Assembly (NCBI GenBank): GCA_963735025.1
Contig: CAVTJG010000002.1
Span: 124,001-188,000 of the forward strand
Direction of reading: 5' to 3'
Length of the DNA stretch: 64,000 nt
From: JAABRB01 sp963735025
Lineage (GTDB): Bacteria > Pseudomonadota > Gammaproteobacteria > Burkholderiales > SG8-39
How positions within the stretch are numbered: position 1 is the first letter of the stretch; the number at the start of each line of letters is the position of its first letter. This document shows positions 20,656-29,984 of this stretch, piece after piece. The notes below the pieces were generated by a model. It saw nothing but the letters and a program-made list of their open reading frames with translations, ran no database searches and was not told the DNA's origin. The position numbers were made by a program, and so were the translations under genes.

Positions 20656-22271
20656 CCGCCCCGCGCACGCCGATCGAGGTCATCTCGGGTTACCCCGCAC
20701 ATAACGGCACCCTGTGGTCGATGCTCGAGACACGCGCGCAGGCGGCGCCGGACCGCGAGGCCATCGTCTTCCATGGCGTATCGCTCACCTACCGCGATTT
20801 CGCGCATGACGTCGAGCGCGCCGCCTCCTTGTTTGACGCGCGGGGCGTCCGGGCCGGCGATCGCGTCGGCGTCATGTCGCTCAATCATCCTGCCACGATC
20901 GCCGCGTTCTTCGCGCTCGCGCGACTCGGCGCGGTCATGGTCCCGGTCAATCCGGACTACGGCGTCGAGGAGGCCGGCTACGTCCTCGCGCACGCACAGG
21001 TAAGCGGCGCGCTGTGCTCGCCTGCGGTTCTCGAAACGGTGCGCACCGCTTGCGAAAGGATCTCGCCGACGCCGTGGCTGATGCTCAACGAGCCGGGCGA
21101 TGCGCGTCTGGAGGTCTTCGCGTCAGCGCTCGCGGACGCGCCCCGCGCAAGACCGCCAGACGTCGGCACGCCGGATTCGATCTGCGTGTTCATCTACACC
21201 TCGGGCACCACCGGATTTCCGAAGGGCGTCATGCACAGCCAGCGCAACGTGCTGCTCGCGGGCGAGGGCTTCGTCGAGCGCATGCACCTGCAGCCCGAGG
21301 ACCGGCTGCTCTGCATACTGCCGATGTTCCACATCAACGCGCTCTTCTACTCGCTGGCCGGTACGCTGGCCGCGGGCGCCACGATCATCCTCGTGCCGCG
21401 ATTCTCGGCCTCGGCCTTCTGGACGACTGTCGCCGAGACGCGCGCCACCGAGGTGAACACCATCGCGGCGGTATCGAGCATCCTGACGCAACGGCCACGC
21501 AGCGAGTTCGTCCCGGACCATGGACTTCGCAAGGTCTACGGCGCGCCCTTTACCGCGGAGACGTACCGGGTCTTCCAGGGTGAGTTCGGCGTGCCGCACC
21601 TCGTCGAGGGCTACGGCATGTCGGAGATTCCCGGCGTGCTCAACAATCCGTTCGACGGGCCGCACAAGATCGGGAGCATGGGCCGTCCGAGCCGGCATCC
21701 GGATCACGCCATGGCGTTCGCAGAGATGAAGGTCGTGGACGAGACCGGCGCGGACCTCCCGGTCGGCGAGACCGGTGAGCTCGCCGTCCGGACGCCGATC
21801 TTGATGAAGGGCTATTACCGCGACCCGGAACAGACCGCGGGCGCGTTTCGCGACGGCTGGTTCCTCACCGGCGATCTGGGTTATCGCGACGCGGACAATT
21901 ACTTCTGGTTCGTCGCACGCAAGAAAGACATCATCCGCAAGCGCGGCGAGAACATCTCCGGCGCCGAGCTGGATCGCGTCGTCGGCGCGCATCCGGACGT
22001 GACGGAGGCCGCCGCGATCCCGGTCCCCGACGAGCTCGGCGAGGACGAGATCCTGGTGGCAATCGTGCGCAAGCCGGGCGCGACCGTTTCTGCGCGAGCG
22101 ATCGCGGACTGGTGCGGAGAGCGACTCGCCGCGAACAAGGTGCCGCGCTATGTCGCGTTCGTGGACACGCTGCCGCACACGCCGACCCATCGGATCGCGA
22201 AGTTCAAGCTGCGCGCCGACCGGACGCTGAGAGATAATGCGATCGACCTGAAGGAGGAAGCCGGCTCATGA
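20652..22271 (+). CDS. AMP-dependent acyl-CoA synthetase/ligase
   Basis: This 539-residue ANL-superfamily enzyme activates a carboxylic acid to its CoA thioester via an acyl-adenylate. The P-loop FIYTSGTTGFPKGVM lies near residue 180, VEGYGMSEIPG near 318 (motif A5), FLTGDLGYRD near 405 and the C-terminal lysine region in THRIAKFKLRAD. No signal or membrane segment is present. It overlaps the lyase-like gene (ATGA) and its own TGA overlaps an ATG for the next gene, so the three form a tight catabolic cassette. The acid substrate is unknown. Confidence 0.88.
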   Translation: MTAPRTPIEVISGYPAHNGTLWSMLETRAQAAPDREAIVFHGVSLTYRDFAHDVERAASLFDARGVRAGDRVGVMSLNHPATIAAFFALARLGAVMVPVNPDYGVEEAGYVLAHAQVSGALCSPAVLETVRTACERISPTPWLMLNEPGDARLEVFASALADAPRARPPDVGTPDSICVFIYTSGTTGFPKGVMHSQRNVLLAGEGFVERMHLQPEDRLLCILPMFHINALFYSLAGTLAAGATIILVPRFSASAFWTTVAETRATEVNTIAAVSSILTQRPRSEFVPDHGLRKVYGAPFTAETYRVFQGEFGVPHLVEGYGMSEIPGVLNNPFDGPHKIGSMGRPSRHPDHAMAFAEMKVVDETGADLPVGETGELAVRTPILMKGYYRDPEQTAGAFRDGWFLTGDLGYRDADNYFWFVARKKDIIRKRGENISGAELDRVVGAHPDVTEAAAIPVPDELGEDEILVAIVRKPGATVSARAIADWCGERLAANKVPRYVAFVDTLPHTPTHRIAKFKLRADRTLRDNAIDLKEEAGS

Positions 22272-23183
22272 CAGATCAAGATCGAGTGTGTCCTGCAATG
22301 CGAAAACCTGCTGGGCGAAGGTCCGGTGTGGGATGTCGAGGAAGGTCGACTCTACTGGGTGGACGGCACGGGGCGGCGTGTGAACAAACCGTCGATCTGG
22401 CGCATGGATCCGAAGACGGGCAAGGTCGAGAACTGGCGCGTCGACCATGACGTGGGCGCCCTCGCATTGCGCCGCGACGGCGGTGCGGTACTCGCGCTCG
22501 ATGACGGCTTCTATTTCTTCGATTTCAAGACCGGGAAGCTGGACCTGATCGCGCTCGTCGACGCCGAGCAGCCGCGCAGCCGACTGAACGACGGGAAATG
22601 CGACCGCCGCGGGCGGTTCTACGCGGGCGGCATGGACGACAAGGAAGAGCTGAAGATCTGCGGGCTCTACCGCCTCGACCCGGACCTGAAGGTGACGCAG
22701 ATCGACAAGGGCATCATCTGCTCGAACGGCCCGTGCTGGAGCCCGGACAATAAGACGTTCTATTTCGCCGACACCTTCCAGGGCGAGTACTGGGCCTACG
22801 ATTTCGACATCGAGACCGGCACTGTCTCGAACAAGCGGCTGTTCGCCTCGTTCAAGGACGACGCGGGCGTTGCGGACGGCTCGACCATCGACGAGGAAGG
22901 CTGCGTGTGGAACGCTCAGGTGATCGGCGGCGAGCTGGTGCGCTACGCACCCGACGGGAGCGTGGAGCGGCGCATCGGCATGCCGGTGAAGAACGTGACC
23001 AGCCTGATGTTCGGCGGCGACCGCCTCGACGAGCTGTACTGCACCTCGATGGCGCGCGTGAAGCACCCGGCCGTGCACGAGCTGTTCAGAAAGGAAGTCA
23101 AACCCCAGTTCCTCGCCGGCAGTCTGTTTCGCATCACCGGGCTGGGGATCCGCGGACTTCCCGAGCCCCGGTTCGCCGGCTGA
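22268..23183 (+). CDS. SMP-30/gluconolactonase family protein; start region frameshifted
   Basis: A ~300-residue six-bladed propeller lactonase. Metal-ligand positions are recognisable: Glu in NLLGEGPVW, Asn in SRLNDGKCD, Asn in CSNGPCWSPD and Asp in AGVADGSTIDE. In-frame coding can be traced upstream to QIKIECVLQ at about 22272, but the frame then meets the TGA of the ligase, while the natural ATG at 22268-22270 (ATGA overlap) is one base out of phase. I infer a one-base indel right after the ATG. If not, translation would have to start at a GTG at 22326, which would remove the conserved Glu. Likely hydrolyses a sugar or hydroxy-acid lactone feeding the cassette. Confidence 0.78.
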
Positions 23184-23248
23184 CGGGAAACTTTCGCGGG
23201 CCGCGACCGGTACGCTGCGCCGCGCGACGCCGGTGGTATCATTTTCGG

Positions 23249-23476
23249 GTGGAATCGCACCCCACCCTTCGGACGATCGAGCTTTCGGTCAACGGCGAGA
23301 CGCGGCGCTTCGACGACGCGCCTGACGTTGCGCGGTTGCTGGAGCGGCTCGAGCTCGCGGGAAAGAAGGTCGCCGTCGAAATGAACGGCGAGATCGTGCC
23401 GCGCAGCCGCTATGCGCAGACGCCGCTCGTAGACGGAGACCAGCTCGAAATTGTCGTCGCGGTCGGCGGCGGATAG
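23249..23476 (+). CDS. thiS: Sulfur carrier protein ThiS
   Basis: This 75-residue ubiquitin-like protein ends in the required Gly-Gly tail (VVAVGGG), with IELSVNGETRRF at the beginning and KKVAVEMNGEIVPRS in the middle. Thiocarboxylated ThiS donates sulfur for the thiazole ring of thiamin. A GTG start at 23249 is used; a few N-terminal residues longer than usual, so a slightly later start is possible. thiG follows after a 189-bp gap containing repeats. Confidence 0.88.
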   Translation: MESHPTLRTIELSVNGETRRFDDAPDVARLLERLELAGKKVAVEMNGEIVPRSRYAQTPLVDGDQLEIVVAVGGG

Positions 23477-23548
23477 CATGCACTTGAGGAATGCACGCCG
23501 TGGCGACTCCGATCATCGCAATCGGTATGCGCGACAAAACCCCGTTTT

Positions 23549-23618
23549 ACGAACAAGGGGAGGCTCCCCCTTGTATATCCCCCAAAACGAACAAAGGGCA
23601 AGCCCCTTGTATATCCCC
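23549..23618. repeat. Tandem pair of ACAAGGGG palindromic repeats, copy A
   Basis: Two units lie head to tail between thiS and thiG: 23549-23582 and 23587-23618. Each has the form ACGAACAAGGGG-loop-CCCCTTGTATATCCCC, a near-perfect hairpin with asymmetric ends. The same unit in the opposite orientation occurs at 29869-29936 and 33414-33513. It would fold in the thiSG transcript. Confidence 0.75.
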
Positions 23619-23665
23619 GTCGAGCCCACGAGGCTTCGTGAAGTTTCGAGAAATAGGTTAATGAC

Positions 23666-24481
23666 ATGAATGCACCCGAACCCCGCTCCGGCGCCGACCC
23701 GTTCGTCATCGCCGGCAAAGCCTATTCGTCGCGCCTGCTGATCGGCACCGGCAAGTACAAGGACTTCGACGAGACCCGCCGCGCCGTGGAGGCGAGCGGC
23801 GCGGAGATCGTGACCGTCGCGATCCGGCGCACCAACATCGGCCAGAACAAGGGTGAGCCCTCCCTGCTGGAGTCGCTGCCGCCCTCCAAGTACACCTATC
23901 TTCCCAATACCGCCGGTTGCTACAACGCCGACGACGCGGTGCGCACGCTGCGACTGGCCCGCGAGCTTCTCGACGGACACAACCTCGTGAAGCTCGAGGT
24001 ACTCGGCGACCCCGAGACGCTGTTCCCCAATGTGATGGAGACCCTGAGCGCGGCGGAGACGCTGGTGAAGGACGGCTTTCACGTCATGGTGTATACGAGC
24101 GACGACCCGATCGTCGCCAAGCGGCTCGAGGAGATCGGCTGCGTCGCGGTGATGCCGCTCGCGTCACTCATCGGCTCGGGCATGGGCATCCTGAATCCGT
24201 GGAACCTCGCGCTCATCCTCGAGCACGCGAAGGTTCCGGTGATCGTCGATGCCGGCGTCGGTACCGCGTCCGATGCGGCAATCGCCATGGAGCTCGGCTG
24301 CGACGCCGTGCTGATGAACACCGCGGTCGCCAAGGCGCGGAACCCGGTTCTCATGGCGCAGGCGATGCGCAAGGCGGTCGAGGCGGGCCGCGAGGCCTTT
24401 CTCGCCGGCCGCATGCCGAAGAAGCTCTACTCCGCGACGTCCAGCTCGCCGACCACCGGCCTGATTGCGCCAAAGTCCTGA
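23666..24481 (+). CDS. thiG: Thiazole synthase
   Basis: This 271-residue TIM-barrel enzyme forms the thiamin thiazole phosphate from deoxyxylulose 5-phosphate, dehydroglycine and ThiS thiocarboxylate. Conserved segments are SRLLIGTGKYKDF (23-35), TVAIRRTNIGQN, LEVLGDPETLFPN, MPLASLIGSGMGILNP and VDAGVGTASDAAIAMELGCD; the lysine in LVKLEVLGD is the Schiff-base residue. Length is normal. It follows thiS and its 3' end overlaps the probable trmB start. Confidence 0.95.
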   Translation: MNAPEPRSGADPFVIAGKAYSSRLLIGTGKYKDFDETRRAVEASGAEIVTVAIRRTNIGQNKGEPSLLESLPPSKYTYLPNTAGCYNADDAVRTLRLARELLDGHNLVKLEVLGDPETLFPNVMETLSAAETLVKDGFHVMVYTSDDPIVAKRLEEIGCVAVMPLASLIGSGMGILNPWNLALILEHAKVPVIVDAGVGTASDAAIAMELGCDAVLMNTAVAKARNPVLMAQAMRKAVEAGREAFLAGRMPKKLYSATSSSPTTGLIAPKS

Positions 24482-25143
24482 CCGCTCGATTCGCAGCTAT
24501 GTGCTGCGCCAGGGCCGCACCACGCCGGCGCAGGCTCGCGCGATCGCCGAGCTCGCGCCCCGATTCGGCATCGAGTTTTCCCGCGAACGGCTGGATCTCG
24601 ATCGCGCATTCGGCCGGAAGGCGCCGAAGGTTCTCGAGATCGGCTTTGGCATGGGCGAGGCCACTGCGTCGATGGCGCAGGCCCACCCGGAAAACGGACT
24701 TTGTCGGTATCGAGGTCCACACCCCCGGCGTCGGAGCGCTGCTGCGACGGCTGGCCGAACTCGGCATCGCCAATGTGCGCGTCATCCAGCACGACGCCGT
24801 CGAGGTGCTCGAGCACATGATCGGCGACCGGACGCTCGACGGCGTGCACATCTTCTTCCCGGATCCATGGCCCAAGAAGCGGCATCACAAGCGCCGCCTC
24901 ATCCAGCCCGGCTTCGTCGAGTTGCTGACGCGGCGAATGAAAGCGGGCGCGATCCTGCACGTCGCGACCGATTGGGAAGACTATGCGCAGCACGTCCTGG
25001 CCGTCCTGGCGGCCGAGCCGCTGCTCGAGAACACCACACCGGGTTACGCGGCGCGCCCGACCATCCGCCCGCTGACCAAGTTCGAGGGGCGTGGACTGAA
25101 GCTCGGCCACAGGGTCTGGGACGTCGTCTTCCGGCGGCGGTAG
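24465..25143 (+). CDS. trmB: tRNA (guanine-N7-)-methyltransferase, frameshifted by one base
   Basis: Joined frames give ~225 residues. RSIRSYVLRQGRTTPAQARA and KVLEIGFGMGEATASMAQAHP lie in the first frame, and FVGIEVHTPGVGALL, HIFFPDPWPKKRHHKRRLI and the C-terminal DVVFRRR in the next. They are TrmB hallmarks: SAM site GFGMG and catalytic PDPWPK. The frame breaks at 24696-24697 where one G is extra (AACGGACTT for AAC GAC TTT). The enzyme makes m7G46 in tRNA. The likely TTG start at 24465 overlaps thiG by 17 bases, a common thiG-trmB arrangement. Confidence 0.85.
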
Positions 25144-25304
25144 ACCGGAAGCGGCTGGTCCGCCACACGTGCAGACGCATCGGCGGAATACGGGGCATAA
25201 TCCGCGTCCCGCGCCCGATACGGCGTCCCGACACCCCAGCAAAAGGTGGCGACGCCGACCGGGCGCCGGATATCGCACCGCCAAACCGAGTACACGGAGG
25301 ATCC

Positions 25305-26315
25305 ATGAAAATCACCCGCATCTTGCAATGCGCCCTGCTGACGGCCGCATTGGCCCTCGCCACCAACGCCGGCGCGCAACAGGCACGGTCGTACATCCTG
25401 GCAACGGCAACCACCGGCGGAACGTATTACCCGGTGGGCGTGGCCGTGGCGACCCTCATCAAGGTCAAGCTGCAGCCGAAGCTCAAACTCGACATGAGCG
25501 CGATCAGCTCGGCCGGGTCGGGCGAGAACGTGAAGCTCCTGCGCGAGAAGCAGGCGCAGTTCGCGATTCTGCAGGGGCTCTTCGGCATGTACGCCAAGCA
25601 GGGCTCGGGCGCACTCAAGGCCGACGGCCCGCAAGGCAACATCCGCTCGGTCTCGATGCTGTGGCCGAACGTCGAGCATTTCCTGGTGGACGCGAACCTC
25701 GCCAAGACCGGGACGGTCGCCGATCTGAACGGGCTCATCGGCAAGAAGTTCTCGATCGGCGCCCGCAACTCCGGCACCGAGCACTCGAACCGGTTCCTGC
25801 TGACCAACCTCGGCATCGATCCGGAGAAGCTCGACCTGGTCTATCAGGGCTTCGGACCGAGCATCGACGCCCTGCAGAACGGCTCGATCGTGGGCACGAA
25901 CCCGGGCGCAGGCCCGCCGGTGTCGGTGGTGACGCGCGCATTCGCGCAGATGGGCGACAAGATCCGCCTGCTCGAGTTCACGCCCGAGGAGGCCGCCAAG
26001 GCGGACGGCGGCAACGACCTTTACCACCAGTACGTCGTACCCGCGGGCACCTACCCGGGCCAGACGAAGGATTTCCATACGGTCGCGCAGCCCAATTTCC
26101 TCGCGGTCAATGCCGACGTGCCCGATGAGGACGTCTACCTGGTCACGAAGACGATCTACGAGAACCTGGCGTTCCTGAACAACATTCACGCGGCGACGAA
26201 AGCGATGTCGCTCAAGGCCGCGATCGTCGGCCTGCCGTTGCCCCTGCATCCGGGCGCGGCGAAGTACTACAAGGAAGCCGGTCTCACCATCCCCGACCGG
26301 TTGATGGCGAAGTAA
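25305..26315 (+). CDS. TAXI-family TRAP transporter substrate-binding protein
   Basis: This 336-residue periplasmic protein has a signal peptide (MKITRILQCALLTAALALAT, cleavage after AGA) and the TAXI-family pattern ATATTGGTYYPVGVAVATLI, AGSGENVKLLREKQAQFAI and GARNSGTEHSNRFLL. It captures an unidentified organic acid for the permease encoded next. The start has a good CGGAGG site. The upstream long frame through trmB is not coding. Gap to the permease is about 60 bp. Confidence 0.9.
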   Translation: MKITRILQCALLTAALALATNAGAQQARSYILATATTGGTYYPVGVAVATLIKVKLQPKLKLDMSAISSAGSGENVKLLREKQAQFAILQGLFGMYAKQGSGALKADGPQGNIRSVSMLWPNVEHFLVDANLAKTGTVADLNGLIGKKFSIGARNSGTEHSNRFLLTNLGIDPEKLDLVYQGFGPSIDALQNGSIVGTNPGAGPPVSVVTRAFAQMGDKIRLLEFTPEEAAKADGGNDLYHQYVVPAGTYPGQTKDFHTVAQPNFLAVNADVPDEDVYLVTKTIYENLAFLNNIHAATKAMSLKAAIVGLPLPLHPGAAKYYKEAGLTIPDRLMAK

Positions 26316-26377
26316 ACGGTTAGCGTGGCGGCGGGCTGCCGCCGCCACGCATCTCTTCCGCTCCCCAGGCAAGTCGA

Positions 26378-28568
26378 ATGAGCGCCGAGGGCACCGCGCG
26401 ACCCGACGACGCATCCGTCGCGTCGGTTGCGCCGAACGATCCAATTCCGCCGCACGACCCGGACGAGCCGGCCGGCAGCCGCAGCGCAACGAGCTTCCCC
26501 GGCCGCGCTCGCATACTGGCTCGGCGTCGGGCTCTCGCTCCTCCACATCTACTTCAACACGCTCGGAACGATGTCCGAGCTGCGCGTGTCGGCCGTGCAT
26601 TTCGGCGGCTTCGGCCTCATGTGCGCGCTTCTCTACCCGGCGTGGCGCGCCAAGACGCACGCCGGTCAGCAGCGGGTGCTCGCCCTCGATCTGCTGATCG
26701 GACTGGCGGCGGTTTCGTGCGTCGCCTATCTCTTTCTCGGCGAAGAGAGCTTTGCCGATCGCAATGCGAGCTTTCTCTGGTACGACTGGATCTTCACGGG
26801 AATCGCGGTCGTGCTTGCCGTCGAGTTCACGCGTCGGACGACGGGCTGGATCATCCCGATCTTCATCGTCACCGCATTCACCTACGTCGTCTGGTGGGGT
26901 CGGTATGTGCCGGGGATGCTGACGTTCCCTGGGCTCTCCCTCGAGATCACGCTCTACCGGAGCTTCTACAGCGACGATGGCATGCTCGGCCTGATCGCGA
27001 ACATCTCGGCGACCTTCGTGGTCATGTTCATCATCTTCGGTGCGTTTCTCACTCGATCGGGCGCGGGTGATTTCATCGTCGATTTTGCGCGCGCGGTGGC
27101 GGGCCGGCTGATCGGCGGCCCCGGGTTCGTCGCGGTCCTAGGCTCCGCGCTGATGGGCACGATCTCCGGCTCATCGGTCGCGAATACGGTATCGACCGGA
27201 GTGATCACGATCCCACTCATGAAGCGTGCTGGATTCCCCGCGCGCTTTGCGGCCGGCGTCGAAGCCGCCGCTTCGACGGGCGGGCAGCTCATGCCTCCCA
27301 TCATGGGCGCCGGCGCTTTCGTGATGGCAAGCTACACGCAGATTTCCTATCTCACGATCGCCGCCGCGTCCGTGCTGCCCGCGATCCTCTACTTCGTATC
27401 GGTTGCGTGCTACGTGCGCATCCAGGCCAAGCGGCTGGGACTCACCACCACGATCGACGAGGACACGCCCACTGTCGGTGAAGTCATGAAGCGCGGGGGG
27501 CTGCTGTTCTTCCTCCCGATCGGCGTCCTCGTCGGGTTGCTCGTCTACGGCTTCACGCCAACGTACTGCGCGGGTGTGGCGATCCTGGCCGTGATCGTCG
27601 CGTCGTGGCTGGCGCCCGGTCGCCGCGGAATGGGTCTGCACGAGATCATCGACGCGCTTGCCCTGGGTGCACGGAACATGGTCGTCACGGCAACCCTGCT
27701 CATCGCCATCGGCCTAGTCGTGATGACGGTCGCGACCACCGGGCTGGGCAACACGTTCTCCCTGATGATCAGTCAATGGGCGAATGGAAGCCTGATGATC
27801 GCCCTCGTGCTCATCGCGCTCGCATCGCTCGTCCTCGGCATGGGCCTGCCGGTGACCGCCGCATACATCGTGCTCGCGACCCTGTCGGCCCCGGCGCTCG
27901 CCGGAATGATCACCCAGCAGGAGCTCGTCACCGCGTTCATGGCGGGCAATATCCCGGATTCGGCGAAGGCAGTCCTGATGCTCGTCGCGCCCGACAAGAT
28001 CGCCGCGATCGGCCAGGTGATGTCGTTCGACACTGCCACGGCGCTCGCTGCCGCCATACCACCGGAAATGCGCTCGATGGTGGTCGAGCAGACGCTGAGC
28101 ACCGCGCAAGTCACCGGCGCCTTGCTCGCCGCGCACATGATCATCTTCTGGCTCTCTCAGGACTCGAGCGTGACGCCGCCCGTCTGCCTGACCGCATTTG
28201 CCGCGGCGGCCATTGCCAGGTCACCACCGATGGCGACGGGATTCACGGCATGGCGGCTTGCGAAGGGCCTGTACATCGTGCCCCTGCTCTTCGCATACAC
28301 GCCGTTCCTCAACTCGGACCTCTGGACCGACTTCCAGATCGCGTTCTTCGCCGCATTCGGCATCTATGCGCTCGCCGCAGCGTCCGAGCTCTGGATGGAG
28401 GCACGCCTGCCGATACCGATTGCGATCCTGCTCGCCGCAACAGGCGCGGCTCTGCTCTGGCCGACATCCATGTGGATCAACTTCGCAGGCCTCGCCATTT
28501 TCCTCGCGATATTCGCCCACAACGTCTGGCAGGATCGCCGCGCGTCCCGGGTCGCCATTCACGCGTAG
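26378..28568 (+). CDS. TRAP transporter fused permease (DctQM-type), N-terminal frameshift
   Basis: A ~710-730-residue polytopic inner-membrane protein combining the small (4TM) and large (12TM) permease subunits of TAXI-TRAP systems. Typical segments: GTISGSSVANTVSTGVITIPLMKRAGF, split by GG motifs, EAAASTGGQLMPPIMGAGAF, and GMGLPVTAAYIVLATLSAPAL. The main frame opens at a TTG at 26427, but its first 28 residues are Arg-rich and unlikely. The frame starting at ATG 26378 gives an acidic, Pro-rich N-tail, and the two would join by a one-base shift near 26480-26505. It forms an operon with the binding protein and ends close to convergent hemY. Confidence 0.85.
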
Positions 28569-28640
28569 TGCGTGATGGGTGAAGACGGATCAGCGGCCAT
28601 GCCCGGCCACTGCGTCGCACGTCAAAATAGAAGCAATCGA

Positions 28641-29819
28641 TCAAGCAGGCAACGCTTGATCCGTCGCGGCGCGATAGTGAAGATTTGCGTCGGACTCACG
28701 CCCGATGCGGTCGAAGAGGCGCGCGAGCTCGAGATGGGTCGCGCGCGAAGCGGTCTGCGAAAGACTCGCCTCCAGATAGCTCTGGGCCTTGCCCCAGAGC
28801 TCCTGGTACGCGCAAAGTTTTCCCAGCGCGAGCAGCAATGAGGCGTCGTGCGGCCGCTCTTTCAGCCACTTTTCGGCCTGCTCGATTCGCTGGAGGGCAT
28901 CCTCGTCCTGGCATTCGGCAAACAGCAGCACGAGCTCGGGTACCCACTCGCGGCTGATCACGTCCGTGAGCACGCGATGCGCCTGCTTGCATCCGTCGAG
29001 CGAGAGGAACTGCCGCGCGGCGGTCGCGGCGACGCGCGGCTCCCTGCGCTCCGCCGTCGGCAGATCGCTCCAGAACGCCTGCAACGTCTCGATGTCCACC
29101 GCCTTGCGCTTGAGCGTTTCGACGGTGGCCGTGATGCGCAGCGATTCCGCGGTCTCCGGCGCAAGCGCACCGCGCTTCTCGAGCAGTCGCACGATACGCA
29201 GCACCTCGTCCCAGTGCTGCAGACCCTGCTCGGCTCGCATGAGAAGCCGCATCGTGGCGATTTGCTTGGGGCCCTTGGCGTCCAGCTCGCGCAGCACTTC
29301 GCGCGCTTCTTCGAAGCGGCGCTCGTCGAGCAGGAGCTCGGCACGCGTGGCGAGCCGTGCCTCGAGCGAATCGCCTGCGGCGCCCGCTGCCCGCTCGAGC
29401 CACCGCTCGCGCTCTTCCCGGTCGCGCATCTGATGCGCGGCGCGCGCACCAGTGAGCGCCGCAAGCGCGGGCGCCTCGTCGAGCTCGTATGCGCGCCGTG
29501 CAAGCTTTTGCGATTTCGCGTAGCGGCCCTCGAGCAGCGTCTGCATCGCACCGCGCAGCGCCTCGCGGCCGCGGTTCTGCCGCCAGCGCTTGCGGAGCTG
29601 CGAGACCTGCGCAGGCATGCGCAGCGTGTGGGAAACCAGCCGCAGCAATCCGTACAGAACGAGAAATGCGACTACGATTCCCGCAACCGCCAGCGTGAGC
29701 GAAATCTCCATCCGGTAGGGTGGCGTCACGACCACGACGTATCCGGCGTCCTGGCGCAGGAACATCGCGGCAGCCACCGCGAGCGCGGCGATGATGATGA
29801 ACCAGAAGAGCTGCCGCAT
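28641..29819 (-). CDS. hemY: HemY, TPR membrane protein of haem biosynthesis locus
   Basis: This 392-residue protein has two N-terminal membrane segments (about 4-22 and 40-62) and a cytoplasmic region of TPR-like repeats (RRAYELDEAPALAALTGARAAH, RELDAKGPKQIATMRLLMRAEQ and others), as in proteobacterial HemY. It is distinct from the protoporphyrinogen oxidase of the same name in Bacillus; its role in haem biosynthesis is thought to be organisational. It is the last gene of the hemC-hemD-hemX-hemY block. A 165-bp gap with two palindromic repeats separates it from hemX. Confidence 0.9.
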   Translation of the reverse strand: MRQLFWFIIIAALAVAAAMFLRQDAGYVVVVTPPYRMEISLTLAVAGIVVAFLVLYGLLRLVSHTLRMPAQVSQLRKRWRQNRGREALRGAMQTLLEGRYAKSQKLARRAYELDEAPALAALTGARAAHQMRDREERERWLERAAGAAGDSLEARLATRAELLLDERRFEEAREVLRELDAKGPKQIATMRLLMRAEQGLQHWDEVLRIVRLLEKRGALAPETAESLRITATVETLKRKAVDIETLQAFWSDLPTAERREPRVAATAARQFLSLDGCKQAHRVLTDVISREWVPELVLLFAECQDEDALQRIEQAEKWLKERPHDASLLLALGKLCAYQELWGKAQSYLEASLSQTASRATHLELARLFDRIGRESDANLHYRAATDQALPA

Positions 29820-29868
29820 CGTTATATTGCTTGCGTGTTATTTCGGAAATCGATCGCCGCAGCCAACA

Positions 29869-29936
29869 GGGGATATACAAGGGGCGCGCCCCTTGTTCGT
29901 TCAGGGATATACAAGGGGGAATTCCCCCTTGTTCGT
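29869..29936. repeat. Tandem pair of ACAAGGGG palindromic repeats, copy B
   Basis: Units at 29869-29900 and 29904-29936 between hemX and hemY. The first contains the perfect 20-bp palindrome ACAAGGGGCGCGCCCCTTGT and the second a matching stem around GGGGGAATTCCCCC. Both begin GGGATAT and end TTCGT. Orientation is opposite to copy A. Confidence 0.78.
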
Positions 29937-29984
29937 ACGCCCATATTTTCTGGAACAAGCACGACGGTATCTTCGAGACGACTT

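Noticed and set aside
24465..26315. Single 616-codon ORF covering trmB and the TAXI protein
   Set aside because: Created by the trmB frameshift; the TAXI gene has its own start, ribosome site and signal peptide.
28637..28659. Inverted repeat GATCAAGC...GCTTGATC as FNR-type site or terminator
   Set aside because: It overlaps the end of the hemY coding sequence, lacks a T run, and the spacing does not fit the FNR consensus.
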